Below are positions 15,855-24,989 of a stretch of 39,845 nt of DNA, piece by piece. The notes beneath the pieces were generated by a model, which worked only from the letters and a program-made list of their open reading frames with translations, made no database searches and was not told where the DNA came from. Source of the stretch: CAZWBR01 sp964404205 (GTDB lineage Bacteria > Bacteroidota > Bacteroidia > Bacteroidales > Prolixibacteraceae); contig CAYOJD010000013.1 in assembly GCA_964404205.1 (NCBI GenBank), forward strand, positions 1 through 39,845. Reading direction: 5' to 3'. The translations under genes and the position numbers were made by a program. How positions within the stretch are numbered: position 1 is the first letter of the stretch; the number at the start of each line of letters is the position of its first letter.

Positions 15855-15859
15855 ATCTT

Positions 15860-16417
15860 TTAGTTCTTTTTAGCGTTCTTGAACGGTAAACCAAAATTTT
15901 TCAGTAATGCGTAACCTTCTTCGTCGGTTTGTGCCGTGGTAACGAAGGTGATATTATAACCATTCATCTTGGTTATTTTATCGAGTACGATTTCCGGGAA
16001 AATAATCTGCTCAGTAACACCGAGGGTATAATTTCCACGTCCGTCAAACTTATCGCTAATCCCTTTGAAGTCGCGAATACGTGGTAACGCAATGGCTATA
16101 AGCCTTTCGAGGAATTCGTACATCTTGTCTGAACGTAGGGTAACGCGCACGCCGATTGGCATCTTTTTACGAAGTTTGAAGTTCGAGATGTCTTTGCGTG
16201 AAATAGTAGAAACGGCTTTCTGACCGCTGATTGTGGTGAGTTCGTCGAGTGCCACTTCCATCAGTTTTTTGTCAGCAATAGCCGAACCCAAACCTTGATT
16301 GATAATGATTTTTTCGAGAACAGGAACCTGCATGACTGATTTGTACCCAAACTCTTTGAGCAGGGTTGGGACAATCTCTTCGCGGTATTTCTGTTTTAAT
16401 GAAGGTGTATAGCCCAT
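15860..16417 (-). CDS. rplE: Ribosomal protein L5 (uL5)
   Basis: 5S rRNA- and P-site tRNA-contacting 50S protein. The 185-residue product shows KIIINQGLGSAI, GQKAVSTISRKDISNFKLR, and the family region PRIRDFKGISDKFDGRGNYTLG. Its ATG overlaps the rplX stop as TAATG, and AGGAG lies about 11 bases upstream inside rplX, so translation may be coupled. Confidence 0.98.
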   Translation of the reverse strand: MGYTPSLKQKYREEIVPTLLKEFGYKSVMQVPVLEKIIINQGLGSAIADKKLMEVALDELTTISGQKAVSTISRKDISNFKLRKKMPIGVRVTLRSDKMYEFLERLIAIALPRIRDFKGISDKFDGRGNYTLGVTEQIIFPEIVLDKITKMNGYNITFVTTAQTDEEGYALLKNFGLPFKNAKKN

Positions 16418-16740
16418 TACTTAATCTCCTCTCCTGATTTTTTAGAATACCTTACCAATTTTCCTTCCTTGTCTAAACGACGACCAATACGGGTTGGTTT
16501 ACCTGTTTTGGGATCTTTCAGCATCAGGTTCGAAATATGAATAGGTGCTTCCTGTTTGATGATACCACCCTGAGGATGTTTTGCATTGGGTTTGGTGTGT
16601 TTCGACACCATGTTTACCCCTTCAACAATAGCGCGCTCTTTTTCGCGGACAACTTCCAGCACTTTGCCTTCAGAACCTTTTGAGTTCCCGGCCATAACGA
16701 TAACTGTGTCGCCTTTTTTGATATGTAACTTTTTCTGCAT
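16417..16740 (-). CDS. rplX: Ribosomal protein L24 (uL24)
   Basis: Assembly initiator of the 50S subunit. The 107-residue protein has an N-terminal KOW domain (IKKGDTVIVMAGNSKGSEGKVLEV) and the typical GVNMVSKHTKP segment. One base is shared with the start of rplE. Confidence 0.98.
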   Translation of the reverse strand: MQKKLHIKKGDTVIVMAGNSKGSEGKVLEVVREKERAIVEGVNMVSKHTKPNAKHPQGGIIKQEAPIHISNLMLKDPKTGKPTRIGRRLDKEGKLVRYSKKSGEEIK

Positions 16741-16752
16741 GGTCTGAATGTT

Positions 16753-17118
16753 TTAAAGTACTTCAGGTGCTAAAGAGACGATTTTCATGTAGTTGTCGCG
16801 CAATTCGCGGGCTACCGGGCCAAAGATACGTGTTCCGCGCATTTCGCCGGCGGCATTGAGCAGTACAACTGCATTGTCGTCGAAACGGATATATGATCCG
16901 TCGGCTCGGCGTACTTCCTTGGTAGTGCGTACAACCACTGCTTTCGAAACAGTACCTTTTTTCATATCGCTGCCAGGCAGGGCATTTTTTACAGTCACGA
17001 CAATTTTGTCTCCAACAGTGGCGTAGCGCTTGCGGGTTCCGCCCAAAACGCGGATAACCAAGGCTTCTTTTGCACCGCTGTTATCAGCGACTGTACAACG
17101 AGATTCTTGCTGTATCAT
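16753..17118 (-). CDS. rplN: Ribosomal protein L14 (uL14)
   Basis: 50S protein at the subunit interface. The 121-residue product starts MIQQESRCTVADNSGAKEAL, and the family run GSYIRFDDNAVVLLN is present along with GTRIFGPVARELR. Located between rpsQ and rplX. Confidence 0.98.
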   Translation of the reverse strand: MIQQESRCTVADNSGAKEALVIRVLGGTRKRYATVGDKIVVTVKNALPGSDMKKGTVSKAVVVRTTKEVRRADGSYIRFDDNAVVLLNAAGEMRGTRIFGPVARELRDNYMKIVSLAPEVL

Positions 17119-17121
17119 GGC

Positions 17122-17385
17122 TTACTTCGCTCTTTCTATAATTTTTACTAATCTCCATCCTTTTTGCTTGGAAAGCGGACGGGTTTCCATAATTAATACG
17201 GTGTCGCCGATGTTGCACTCGTTTTTTTCGTCGTGGGCATAGAATTTCGTGGTTTTGTTCACGAACTTTCCATAAATAGGATGTTTTTCCTTGCTATGTT
17301 CGGCTACGACAATGGTTTTCTCCATTTTGTTGCTTACAACTACACCGATTCGTTCTTTCCGAAGATTTCTTGTTTCCATTGTCAT
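17122..17385 (-). CDS. rpsQ: Ribosomal protein S17 (uS17)
   Basis: Primary 16S rRNA-binding OB-fold protein, 87 residues from the first ATG. Typical segments are RKERIGVVVSNKMEKTIVV and KFYAHDEKNECNIGDTVLIMETRPLSK. Two ATGs lie two codons apart; the first (17385) overlaps the rpmC stop as TAATG and is preferred because the same junction occurs elsewhere in this operon. The second would give 85 residues. Confidence 0.97.
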   Translation of the reverse strand: MTMETRNLRKERIGVVVSNKMEKTIVVAEHSKEKHPIYGKFVNKTTKFYAHDEKNECNIGDTVLIMETRPLSKQKGWRLVKIIERAK

Positions 17386-17582
17386 TAATTGTTTTCTAAT
17401 TGACGTTTTCTTAATTCGGTATTTAAACGGGCGATGTTTTTGCGGGCAAACCGTATCTTCATCGGGTTATCGAGTGAATTTACAGCGTGGTTTAAACGCA
17501 ATTTCACTAACTCTGTTTTAGCATTATCAATCTTTTCGATGATTTCAGCTGTTGTCAATTCTCTGATTTCAGAATTTTTCAT
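17385..17582 (-). CDS. rpmC: Ribosomal protein L29 (uL29)
   Basis: Small two-helix 50S protein at the tunnel exit. The 65-residue sequence has IRELTTAEIIEKI, LVKLRLNHAVNSLDNPMKIR and ARLNTELRKRQ. Both ends use TAATG overlaps, with rplP upstream and rpsQ downstream. Confidence 0.97.
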   Translation of the reverse strand: MKNSEIRELTTAEIIEKIDNAKTELVKLRLNHAVNSLDNPMKIRFARKNIARLNTELRKRQLENN

Positions 17583-18016
17583 TACTCAACTGTTGAAGAT
17601 TCTACAAAATCGCGTCGAACAACAAACTTGGTAGTCACCGGCAACTTTTGGGCTGCCAGACGTAATGCTTCTTTAGCCAGATCGAAAGGCACGCCTTCAA
17701 TCTCGATAATCATGCGTCCCGGAGTTACGGTTGCAACGAAACCTTCGGGTGCACCTTTTCCTTTACCCATACGTACCTCTGCAGGTTTTTTGGTAATGGG
17801 CTTATCGGGGAATATTCTGATCCAAATTTGCCCCTGACGCTGCATGTGACGCGTTACCGCTACACGGGCTGCCTCAATTTGGCGGCCGGTTATCCATGCT
17901 GTTTCAAGGCTTTTAATTCCAAAAGAACCAAACGATAATTGGTTTCCGCGTTGAGCGTTACCTTTCAGTTTGCCCTTCTGTACTCTTCTGAATTTTACTT
18001 TTTTTGGCTGTAACAT
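17582..18016 (-). CDS. rplP: Ribosomal protein L16 (uL16)
   Basis: 50S protein near the A-site tRNA elbow. The 144-residue product begins MLQPKKVKFRRVQKGKLKG, then shows ITGRQIEAARVAVTRHMQR and RMGKGKGAPEGFVATVTPG, all conserved. The stop overlaps the rpmC start. Confidence 0.98.
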   Translation of the reverse strand: MLQPKKVKFRRVQKGKLKGNAQRGNQLSFGSFGIKSLETAWITGRQIEAARVAVTRHMQRQGQIWIRIFPDKPITKKPAEVRMGKGKGAPEGFVATVTPGRMIIEIEGVPFDLAKEALRLAAQKLPVTTKFVVRRDFVESSTVE

Positions 18017-18051
18017 CTTGCTTTTTCTTTGTCGATGGTTAACAGACTATA

Positions 18052-18795
18052 TTACTTCTTACGTTTTCTGAACCCACCTTTGCGGTCACGGTCGCGATCG
18101 CCTGCAGCCGGACGGCTGTTGCTACGCGGAGCCTGCTGGCTCTGGCCTACATTGGGTGACAGATCTCGTTTGCCATAGATTTCGCCGCGGCAAATCCAAA
18201 CCTTAATCCCGATCAATCCGGTTTTGGTAAGGGCTTCTGCCAATGCGTAGTCGATATCGGCTCTCAAAGTATGCAGAGGGGTACGGCCATCTTTGTACAT
18301 TTCGCTACGGGCCATTTCGGCACCGTTCAAGCGTCCTGATACCAGAACCTTAATCCCTTCAGCTCCCATTCTCATAGTAGAGGCGATAGCCATTTTGGTA
18401 GCACGGCGGTAAGCAATCTTACCTTCGACCTGACGGGCGATATTGTTGGCTACGATTTGAGCATCCAATTCCGGACGTTTAACCTCAAAAATGTTAATCT
18501 GAACCTCTTTTTTGGTGATCTTTTTCAACTCCTCTTTGAGCTTGTCTACTTCCTGACCACCTTTTCCAATAATAATACCGGGTCTCGAAGTGTGAACGGT
18601 AATGGTGATGAGTTTCAGGGTACGTTCAATGATTATCTTTGAAATGCTGGCTTTTGCCAAACGGGCATTCAGATACTCTCTGATCTTCTGATCCTCAACA
18701 AGTTTATCACCATAATTGTCACCTCCGAACCAGTTGGAATCCCATCCTCTGATGATTCCAAGCCTATTTGAAATCGGATTTACTTTCTGTCCCAT
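18052..18795 (-). CDS. rpsC: Ribosomal protein S3 (uS3)
   Basis: 30S protein of the mRNA entry tunnel. The 247-residue protein has an N-terminal KH domain with the GxxG loop in RPGIIIGKGGQEVDKL and the C-terminal domain with SGRLNGAEMARSEMYKDGRTPLHTLRADIDY. It ends in a basic low-complexity tail of about 35 residues (SRPAAGDRDRDRKGGFRKRKK region) that is probably disordered. It lies between rplV and rplP. Confidence 0.98.
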   Translation of the reverse strand: MGQKVNPISNRLGIIRGWDSNWFGGDNYGDKLVEDQKIREYLNARLAKASISKIIIERTLKLITITVHTSRPGIIIGKGGQEVDKLKEELKKITKKEVQINIFEVKRPELDAQIVANNIARQVEGKIAYRRATKMAIASTMRMGAEGIKVLVSGRLNGAEMARSEMYKDGRTPLHTLRADIDYALAEALTKTGLIGIKVWICRGEIYGKRDLSPNVGQSQQAPRSNSRPAAGDRDRDRKGGFRKRKK

Positions 18796-18799
18796 ATTA

Positions 18800-19216
18800 T
18801 TATTTCGTATTTGCTTCTACAACATTTTTACTTGCCAGGCGTACAGTTACGTGGTTCGAACGCTTTCTGATACGATGGCCACGGCCTTGCGGGGCTGGGC
18901 GCAAACGTTTCAGCATGCGTGCCGAGTCAACGAAAACTTCCTGCACGTATAGGTTGCTTTCTTCAAGTCTAACTCCATCGTTTTTGGCCTGCCAGTTGGC
19001 AACAGCCGATAAAAGGAGTTTTTCCATTCTGCGTGACGCCTCTTTAGAAGAGAACTTCAGCACGTCGAGTGCACGGTTTACCGCCATTCCACGGATCATA
19101 TCGGTAACAAGGCGCATCTTACGCGGCGAAGTGGGACAATCGCGCAAAACAGCCTGATATCTCTGTTTTTTTGCTTCTTTGAGCAATTCAGCGCTTTCTT
19201 TTTTTCTAGAACCCAT
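18800..19216 (-). CDS. rplV: Ribosomal protein L22 (uL22)
   Basis: 50S protein lining the exit tunnel. The 138-residue product carries CPTSPRKMRLVTDMIRGM and the tunnel-loop and C-terminal signature RLRPAPQGRGHRIRKRSNHVTV. A lysine-rich N-terminal extension makes it longer than the E. coli protein (110). The gap to rpsC is 4 bases. Confidence 0.98.
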   Translation of the reverse strand: MGSRKKESAELLKEAKKQRYQAVLRDCPTSPRKMRLVTDMIRGMAVNRALDVLKFSSKEASRRMEKLLLSAVANWQAKNDGVRLEESNLYVQEVFVDSARMLKRLRPAPQGRGHRIRKRSNHVTVRLASKNVVEANTK

Positions 19217-19254
19217 CTTGGTACTTTTTACTAATTATACATTCCGCGTACGGC

Positions 19255-19524
19255 TTATTTCTTCTTATTGCCGCCATGTCCTCTAAAGGTGCGGGTCGGT
19301 GCAAATTCGCCCAGTTTGTGTCCTACCATATTTTCAGTAACGTATACCGGAATAAATTTATTTCCGTTGTGTACTGCAATTGTGTGTCCTACAAAATCGG
19401 GTGAAATCATTGAATGTCTTGCCCAGGTTTTAACTACTGACTTTTTACTTGAATCATTAAGTACTAAAACTTTCTTTTCAAGTTTGAAGTCAATAAAAGG
19501 GCCTTTTTTTAACGAACGACTCAT
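19255..19524 (-). CDS. rpsS: Ribosomal protein S19 (uS19)
   Basis: 30S head protein. The 89-residue product starts MSRSLKKGPFIDFKLEKKV and has the signature GHKLGEFAPTRTFRGHGG. Located between rplB and rplV; a weak purine run (AAGGAAG) precedes the ATG. Confidence 0.98.
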   Translation of the reverse strand: MSRSLKKGPFIDFKLEKKVLVLNDSSKKSVVKTWARHSMISPDFVGHTIAVHNGNKFIPVYVTENMVGHKLGEFAPTRTFRGHGGNKKK

Positions 19525-19544
19525 AATCTACTTCCTTTTTTAAA

Positions 19545-20372
19545 TTACTTTTTCCTACGTTCAATAATGTACTTGGACGAAGGTTTTTTCGTCGAACGGG
19601 TTTTGTAACCCTTTGCAAGCAACCCTTTACGTGAACGTGGGTGTCCACCGGAAGCACGTCCTTCTCCACCACCCATCGGGTGATCCACAGGGTTCATAGC
19701 TACGCCACGAACGCGGGGCCTGCGCCCCAACCAGCGGCTTCTACCGGCTTTACCTGATCTTTCAAGGCTGTGGTCTGAATTACCTACTGTACCAACAGTG
19801 GCACGGCAAGTGGTCAGCACCATACGAGACTCACCAGAGGGAAGTTTGATTATGGCGTATCGTCCTTCACGGGAAGTAAGCTGTGCATAGGTTCCGGCCG
19901 AACGGGCCATGATACCTCCCTGTCCGGGATGCAGCTCAATGTTGTGAACGATAGTACCAAGAGGTATTTTGGCTAATGGTAGCGCGTTGCCAATTTCGGG
20001 AGCTACATCGTCGCCGCTCACTACGGTCTGTCCAACCTGGAGACCGTTAGGTGCAAGCATGTAGCGTTTTTCCCCGTCGGCATAAACCAAGAGTGCGATA
20101 CGTGCCGTACGATTTGGGTCGTACTGGATCGAATCTACACGTGCAGGAATACCATCTTTTTCGCGAACGAAATCGATTACACGGTATTTCTTCTTGTGCC
20201 CGCCACCTATATACCTCATTGTCATTCTACCGGAAACGTTACGTCCACCGGTACTCTTGATGGGCTTCAACAATGATTTTTCAGGTGTATTGCCAGTTGT
20301 AATGGTATCAAAAGCACCAACAATTTTGTGCCTCTGACCCGGCGTTACAGGTTTTAACTTTCTAACTGCCAT
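19545..20372 (-). CDS. rplB: Ribosomal protein L2 (uL2)
   Basis: 50S protein near the peptidyl-transferase centre. The 275-residue protein has GRNVSGRMTMRYIGGGHKK in the N-terminal half and the conserved VAMNPVDHPMGGGEGR stretch around residue 225, with the histidine important for subunit joining. Length is standard. Confidence 0.99.
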   Translation of the reverse strand: MAVRKLKPVTPGQRHKIVGAFDTITTGNTPEKSLLKPIKSTGGRNVSGRMTMRYIGGGHKKKYRVIDFVREKDGIPARVDSIQYDPNRTARIALLVYADGEKRYMLAPNGLQVGQTVVSGDDVAPEIGNALPLAKIPLGTIVHNIELHPGQGGIMARSAGTYAQLTSREGRYAIIKLPSGESRMVLTTCRATVGTVGNSDHSLERSGKAGRSRWLGRRPRVRGVAMNPVDHPMGGGEGRASGGHPRSRKGLLAKGYKTRSTKKPSSKYIIERRKK

Positions 20373-20375
20373 CTT

Positions 20376-20669
20376 TTAGATATTGCTATAAAAATCAATA
20401 TTTTCTCCTTCACTAAGCGTTACAACTGCTTTCTTGTAAGCATTCAAACGCCCGGTAATTACACCGCTCTTTGTAAAGCGCGATTTTACCTTTCCTGCAT
20501 ATACCATAGTATTTACGGAAACGACCTTAACGCCATAGATATCCTCTACAGCCTTTTTGATCTGATATTTATTTGCCTTCTTATCGACCATGAATCCGTA
20601 ACGGTTAAACTTCTCCGATACGGCATTCATTTTCTCGGTAACGATAGGACGAATCAAAATTTCAACCAT
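20376..20669 (-). CDS. rplW: Ribosomal protein L23 (uL23)
   Basis: 50S protein at the tunnel exit that docks trigger factor and SRP. The 97-residue product shows LIRPIVTEKMNAVSEKFNRY and the K-rich VDKKANKYQIKKAVEDIYGVKV. The gap to rplB is 3 bases. Confidence 0.98.
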   Translation of the reverse strand: MVEILIRPIVTEKMNAVSEKFNRYGFMVDKKANKYQIKKAVEDIYGVKVVSVNTMVYAGKVKSRFTKSGVITGRLNAYKKAVVTLSEGENIDFYSNI

Positions 20670-20674
20670 TTCTC

Positions 20675-21310
20675 TTATGCGTTAATCTTAAATAACTCCT
20701 CAACTTTCGCAACAGAACTCTCGACCAATACAATCTTCTTGGCCCGCATGATTTTGTAAGTATTTAATTCTGAGGCTTTTAAAATCTCTGCGTTCTGCAA
20801 ATTTCTGGAGGACAAATATATATTATTATTTCCGTCCGCTAAAACAAATAGTGAATTTTTATCGCTTATTTTCAGATTATTCTGAATGGCGACAAATTCC
20901 TTTGTCTTTGGAACATCGAACGAGAAATCCTCCAGAACCAGAATATCGTTGGCCTGTGCTTTGTAAGTAAGTGCCGAACGGCGTGCCAAATCTTTCAGTT
21001 TCTTGTTCAGTTTGAAACTATAATTACGCGGACGCGGACCGAAAATACGGCCTCCACCACGAATAGTTCCCGACTTGATGCTCCCAGCACGTGCGCCACC
21101 GGTACCTTTTTGCTTTTTCAGCTTACGGGTTGAACCGGATACTTCGCCACGTTCTTTCGATTTATGTGTTCCCTGGCGTTGATTGGCCAGATATTGTTTC
21201 ACGTCGAGGTAAATCGCGTGATCGTTTGGCTCAACCGAATAGATTTCAATATTCAAATCTACTTTTCTGCCGGTTTCCTGCCCTGCGGTATTTAAAACTG
21301 CAATTTCCAT
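20675..21310 (-). CDS. rplD: Ribosomal protein L4 (uL4)
   Basis: 50S protein lining the exit tunnel; in E. coli it controls the S10 operon. The 211-residue protein has the tunnel loop KLKKQKGTGGARAGSIKSGTI and GGGRIFGPRPRNYSFKLNKK. It starts at a TAATG overlap with the rplC stop. Confidence 0.98.
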   Translation of the reverse strand: MEIAVLNTAGQETGRKVDLNIEIYSVEPNDHAIYLDVKQYLANQRQGTHKSKERGEVSGSTRKLKKQKGTGGARAGSIKSGTIRGGGRIFGPRPRNYSFKLNKKLKDLARRSALTYKAQANDILVLEDFSFDVPKTKEFVAIQNNLKISDKNSLFVLADGNNNIYLSSRNLQNAEILKASELNTYKIMRAKKIVLVESSVAKVEELFKINA

Positions 21311-21927
21311 TATAGCAAAATAGTTAAAAATGAACCATTAGCCCCAGGAACAGAGCCTTTAACAATTATCAGGTTGTTTTCGGGAATCACCTTCAGAACC
21401 TGAACGTTTTCGATCATCACGGTTGTACCACCGTGGCGTCCTGCCATACGCATGCCTTTAAACACACGTGATGGATAAGATGATGCTCCTACCGAACCTG
21501 GTGCACGTAGACGGTTGTGCTGACCATGGGTGCTTTCGCCTACCCCACCGAAACCGTGGCGGCGAACTACGCCCTGAAATCCGCGGCCCTTTGAGGTTCC
21601 ACGAACATCGACCCAACTGTTTGGTTCAATAATATCAACACCAATTACATCGCCCAATTTAACTTCGCTGCCAAATCCTTTGAACTCGACAACGTGTTTT
21701 TTGGGTGTACTACCGGCCTTTTTAAAATGGCCGATCTCTGCTTTGGTCGCGTGTTTCTCTTTTTTGTCGAGAAAACCTAACTGTACCGCTTCGTATCCAT
21801 CTTTTTCGATGGTACGCACCTGGGTAACAGTACACGGACCAGCCTCAATCACAGTGCATGGGATGTTTTTCCCCTCAACACTGAATACGGAAGTCATTCC
21901 GATTTTTTTTCCAATTAATCCTGGCAT
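21310..21927 (-). CDS. rplC: Ribosomal protein L3 (uL3)
   Basis: 50S protein that initiates assembly and reaches the peptidyl-transferase centre. The 205-residue product begins MPGLIGKKIGMTSVF; its central loop shows GTSKGRGFQGVVRRHGFGG, including the conserved glutamine usually methylated in E. coli. The gap from rpsJ is 23 bases. Confidence 0.98.
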   Translation of the reverse strand: MPGLIGKKIGMTSVFSVEGKNIPCTVIEAGPCTVTQVRTIEKDGYEAVQLGFLDKKEKHATKAEIGHFKKAGSTPKKHVVEFKGFGSEVKLGDVIGVDIIEPNSWVDVRGTSKGRGFQGVVRRHGFGGVGESTHGQHNRLRAPGSVGASSYPSRVFKGMRMAGRHGGTTVMIENVQVLKVIPENNLIIVKGSVPGANGSFLTILL

Positions 21928-21950
21928 TTTGTTTTACTTAAACAAGTTTA

Positions 21951-22256
21951 TCAAACTTTGATTTCTACTTCAACGCCGCTTGGTAATTCCAATTTCATCA
22001 GCGCGTCGATAGTTTTAGCTGTTGAACTGTAAATGTCGATCAATCTCTTGTAAGATGATAACTCGAACTGTTCCCTCGATTTTTTATTCACGAAGGTCGA
22101 ACGCAATACAGTAAAAATACGACGATGAGTAGGAAGCGGAATAGGTCCACTTACAACGGCACCGGTTGACTTTACTGTTTTGACGATCTTTTCAGCTGAT
22201 TTATCAACCAAATTGTGATCGTACGATTTCAGTTTAATCCTAATTTTTTGACTCAT
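21951..22256 (-). CDS. rpsJ: Ribosomal protein S10 (uS10)
   Basis: 30S head protein, also a NusA/NusB-partner in antitermination in E. coli. The 101-residue product starts SQKIRIKLKSYDHNLVDKSA and has GPIPLPTHRRIFTVLRS. It follows fusA by 19 bases with no terminator or promoter visible, so the str and S10 blocks appear joined. Confidence 0.98.
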   Translation of the reverse strand: MSQKIRIKLKSYDHNLVDKSAEKIVKTVKSTGAVVSGPIPLPTHRRIFTVLRSTFVNKKSREQFELSSYKRLIDIYSSTAKTIDALMKLELPSGVEVEIKV

Positions 22257-22275
22257 GATAAGAACGTATTATTTG

Positions 22276-24384
22276 TTATAACAACTCTGTTTTGCCTTTG
22301 ACAGCTTCCAGTACTGACACTGCAATGTTCTTCGGAACTTCAGAATAGTGCGAGAATTCCATTGATGAAGTGGCACGGCCTGAAGATAACGTACGGAGCG
22401 TGGTTACATAACCAAACTGTTCCGACAACGGAACGAGGGCCTTGATAACGCGCGCACCGAATTTTGAGTCCATGCTTTCAACCTGTCCCCGGCGACGGTT
22501 AAGGTCTGAAACGATGTCACCCATATAATCTTCGGGAGTCACAACTTCAAGTTTCATGATGGGCTCGAGCAAAATTGGTTTTGCTTTTACCGCAGCACTA
22601 CGGAATGCCTGTTTTGCACAAAGTTCGAATGAAAGCGAATCTGAATCGACCGGATGGAAAGAACCATAATACAATTCAACTTTCAGGTTTTCGATGCGGA
22701 AACCGGCCAACGGACCGTTCGACATGGCTTCTTTAAAACCTTTTTCAACCGAAGGAATGTATTCGCGCGGAATAACACCACCTTTGATGTTGTCGACAAA
22801 CTGAAGTCCGGTTTTGCCTTCGTCGATAGGACCCACTTTGCCCGAAATATCAGCAAATTTACCACGTCCACCGGTTTGCTTTTTGAAAACTTCGCGAAGG
22901 TCAACCATCTGCGAAATAGCTTCTTTATAAGCCACCTGCGGTGCACCCTGGTTACATTCTACCTTAAACTCTCGTCTTAAACGATCGATAATGATTTCGA
23001 GGTGAAGCTCACCCATACCACGAATTACGGTCTGACCGCTATCTTCATCCGTACGAACCTGGAAGGTTGGGTCTTCTTCGGCCAACTTAGCCAACCCGTT
23101 CGAAAGTTTGTCGAGGTCTTTCTGCGTTTTGGGTTCAACGGCGATACCAATTACCGGTTCGGGGAATGTCATCGATTCAAGAACGATAGGTTCATCAACC
23201 GAACAAAGCGTATCGCCGGTACGGATATCTTTGAAACCAACTGCTGCACAAATATCACCAGCTTCGATTACATCGCGAGGCTGCTGTTTATTGGCATGCA
23301 TCTGGAAAAGACGCGAAATGCGTTCCTTTTTGCCCGTACGCATATTCATGACATAAGAACCTGCATCAATTTTGCCGGAATAAATGCGGATGAAGCAAAG
23401 GCGGCCAACATAAGGGTCGGTTGCAATTTTGAATGCCAATGCTGCGAGAGGTTCGTCAGCATCCGGTTTTCTTTCAATTACTTCGTCTGTATCTGGATTG
23501 GTCCCTTTGATTGAACCAATGTCGAGCGGATTGGGCAAATAAGCACAAACTGAATCTAACAATGTTTGTACGCCTTTGTTTTTGAATGCAGAACCACAAG
23601 TTAACGGGATAATGCTTCCGGCAAGAGTGGCCTTACGGATGACTGCTTTCATTTCGTCTTCGGTGATACTGTCCGGATCTTCGAAGAATTTTTCCATCAG
23701 GGTTTCATCCTGTTCTGCGACCGATTCGACCAGTTTTTCGCGCCATTCGTTGGCAAGTTCCAGCAAATCGGCTGGAATTTCTTCAACCGAATAGTCGGCT
23801 CCCATGGTTTCATCGTGCCAATAGATGGCTTTCATCTTCACCAGGTCAATTACGCCTGCAAATTTTTCTTCGGCACCAATCGGAACCTGAATCGGAACTG
23901 GATTGGCACCCAGTTTTTCCTTAATGTCATTGTAAACATTGAAGAAGTCGGCTCCCGAACGGTCCATTTTATTGATGAACGCGATTTTAGGAACACCATA
24001 TTTGTCGGCCTGACGCCAAACCGTTTCTGACTGGGCCTCAACACCGCCAACTGCACAAAAGGTTGCAACGGCGCCATCGAGTACGCGGAGCGAGCGCTCT
24101 ACTTCTACTGTAAAGTCAACGTGCCCGGGAGTATCGATGATATTAATCTGATGGGTAATACCATTGTAGGTCCATTCGGTGAAGGTAGCAGCCGAGGTAA
24201 TGGTAATACCACGCTCCTGCTCCTGTTCCATCCAGTCCATTGTAGCTGCACCATCGTGCACCTCGCCAATACGGTGGGTCTTACCGGTGTAGAACAAAAT
24301 CCTCTCGGAAGTTGTGGTTTTACCGGCATCGATGTGAGCCATAATCCCAATGTTTCTGGTATATGTAAGATCCCTTTTTGCCAT
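22276..24384 (-). CDS. fusA: Elongation factor G
   Basis: Translocation GTPase, 702 residues. The G motifs are canonical: AHIDAGKTT (P-loop), RGITITSA (switch I), DTPGHVDF with the catalytic histidine (switch II) and NKMD. Domain IV/V signatures such as GGRGKFAD and ATSSMEFSHY follow. It is the housekeeping EF-G, between rpsG and rpsJ. A second, divergent EF-G is encoded at 29646. No tuf follows, in contrast to the E. coli str operon. Confidence 0.99.
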   Translation of the reverse strand: MAKRDLTYTRNIGIMAHIDAGKTTTSERILFYTGKTHRIGEVHDGAATMDWMEQEQERGITITSAATFTEWTYNGITHQINIIDTPGHVDFTVEVERSLRVLDGAVATFCAVGGVEAQSETVWRQADKYGVPKIAFINKMDRSGADFFNVYNDIKEKLGANPVPIQVPIGAEEKFAGVIDLVKMKAIYWHDETMGADYSVEEIPADLLELANEWREKLVESVAEQDETLMEKFFEDPDSITEDEMKAVIRKATLAGSIIPLTCGSAFKNKGVQTLLDSVCAYLPNPLDIGSIKGTNPDTDEVIERKPDADEPLAALAFKIATDPYVGRLCFIRIYSGKIDAGSYVMNMRTGKKERISRLFQMHANKQQPRDVIEAGDICAAVGFKDIRTGDTLCSVDEPIVLESMTFPEPVIGIAVEPKTQKDLDKLSNGLAKLAEEDPTFQVRTDEDSGQTVIRGMGELHLEIIIDRLRREFKVECNQGAPQVAYKEAISQMVDLREVFKKQTGGRGKFADISGKVGPIDEGKTGLQFVDNIKGGVIPREYIPSVEKGFKEAMSNGPLAGFRIENLKVELYYGSFHPVDSDSLSFELCAKQAFRSAAVKAKPILLEPIMKLEVVTPEDYMGDIVSDLNRRRGQVESMDSKFGARVIKALVPLSEQFGYVTTLRTLSSGRATSSMEFSHYSEVPKNIAVSVLEAVKGKTELL

Positions 24385-24434
24385 TCTGTAATTATCGAAG
24401 TATCTAACTAAAACTAACTAATCTAACTATTGAA

Positions 24435-24911
24435 TTAAAAACGGAAGTGTGCGAATGCACGGTTGGCTTCTGCCATTTTGTGTGTATCTTCTTTTTTCTT
24501 GAATGCACCACCTTCTTCGTTGAAAGCAGCAATGGTTTCAGCAGCTAATTTTTCAGCCATTGAGTGACCTGAACGTTTCTTTGCGAAAAGAATCAGGTTG
24601 CGCATCGAGATGGCAATCTTACGCTCCGGACGGATTTCCATCGGAACCTGAAAGTTTGCCCCACCAACACGGCGGCTTTTTACCTCAACTTGCGGGGTGA
24701 TATTTTGCAATGCCTTTTTCCAGATATCGAGCGCCGAAAGTTCATTGTCTTTCATCTTCTTTTCAACAATATCAAGCGCATCGTAAAGGATTTTGAACGC
24801 GATGGATTTCTTACCATCAAACATCAAACTGTTTACAAATCGGGTTACCAGAACATCGTTGAATTTCGGATCTGGTAAGATTAACCTCTTTTTTGGTTTT
24901 GTCTTTCTCAT
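24435..24911 (-). CDS. rpsG: Ribosomal protein S7 (uS7)
   Basis: Primary 16S 3'-domain assembly protein; in E. coli it represses the str operon at the S12-S7 junction. The 158-residue product shows DPKFNDVLVTRFVNSLMFDGKKSIA and VGGANFQVPMEIRPERK. It follows rpsL after a 127-base gap that contains a small hairpin. Confidence 0.98.
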   Translation of the reverse strand: MRKTKPKKRLILPDPKFNDVLVTRFVNSLMFDGKKSIAFKILYDALDIVEKKMKDNELSALDIWKKALQNITPQVEVKSRRVGGANFQVPMEIRPERKIAISMRNLILFAKKRSGHSMAEKLAAETIAAFNEEGGAFKKKEDTHKMAEANRAFAHFRF

Positions 24912-24971
24912 CTTAGTTACAAATTGTTTGTGTTATTCGAATCGGCTGTAATGTTTAGTCTTCAGTTTTTC

Positions 24972-24989
24972 GCTTGTACCCTGACAAGC
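24972..24989 (-). other. Hairpin in the rpsL-rpsG gap
   Basis: A 6-bp stem gcttgt / acaagc with a 6-base loop lies about 60 bases before rpsG. No T tract follows on the minus strand, so it is not a terminator. It is in the place where E. coli S7 binds its own mRNA, but equivalence is only a guess. Confidence 0.4.
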
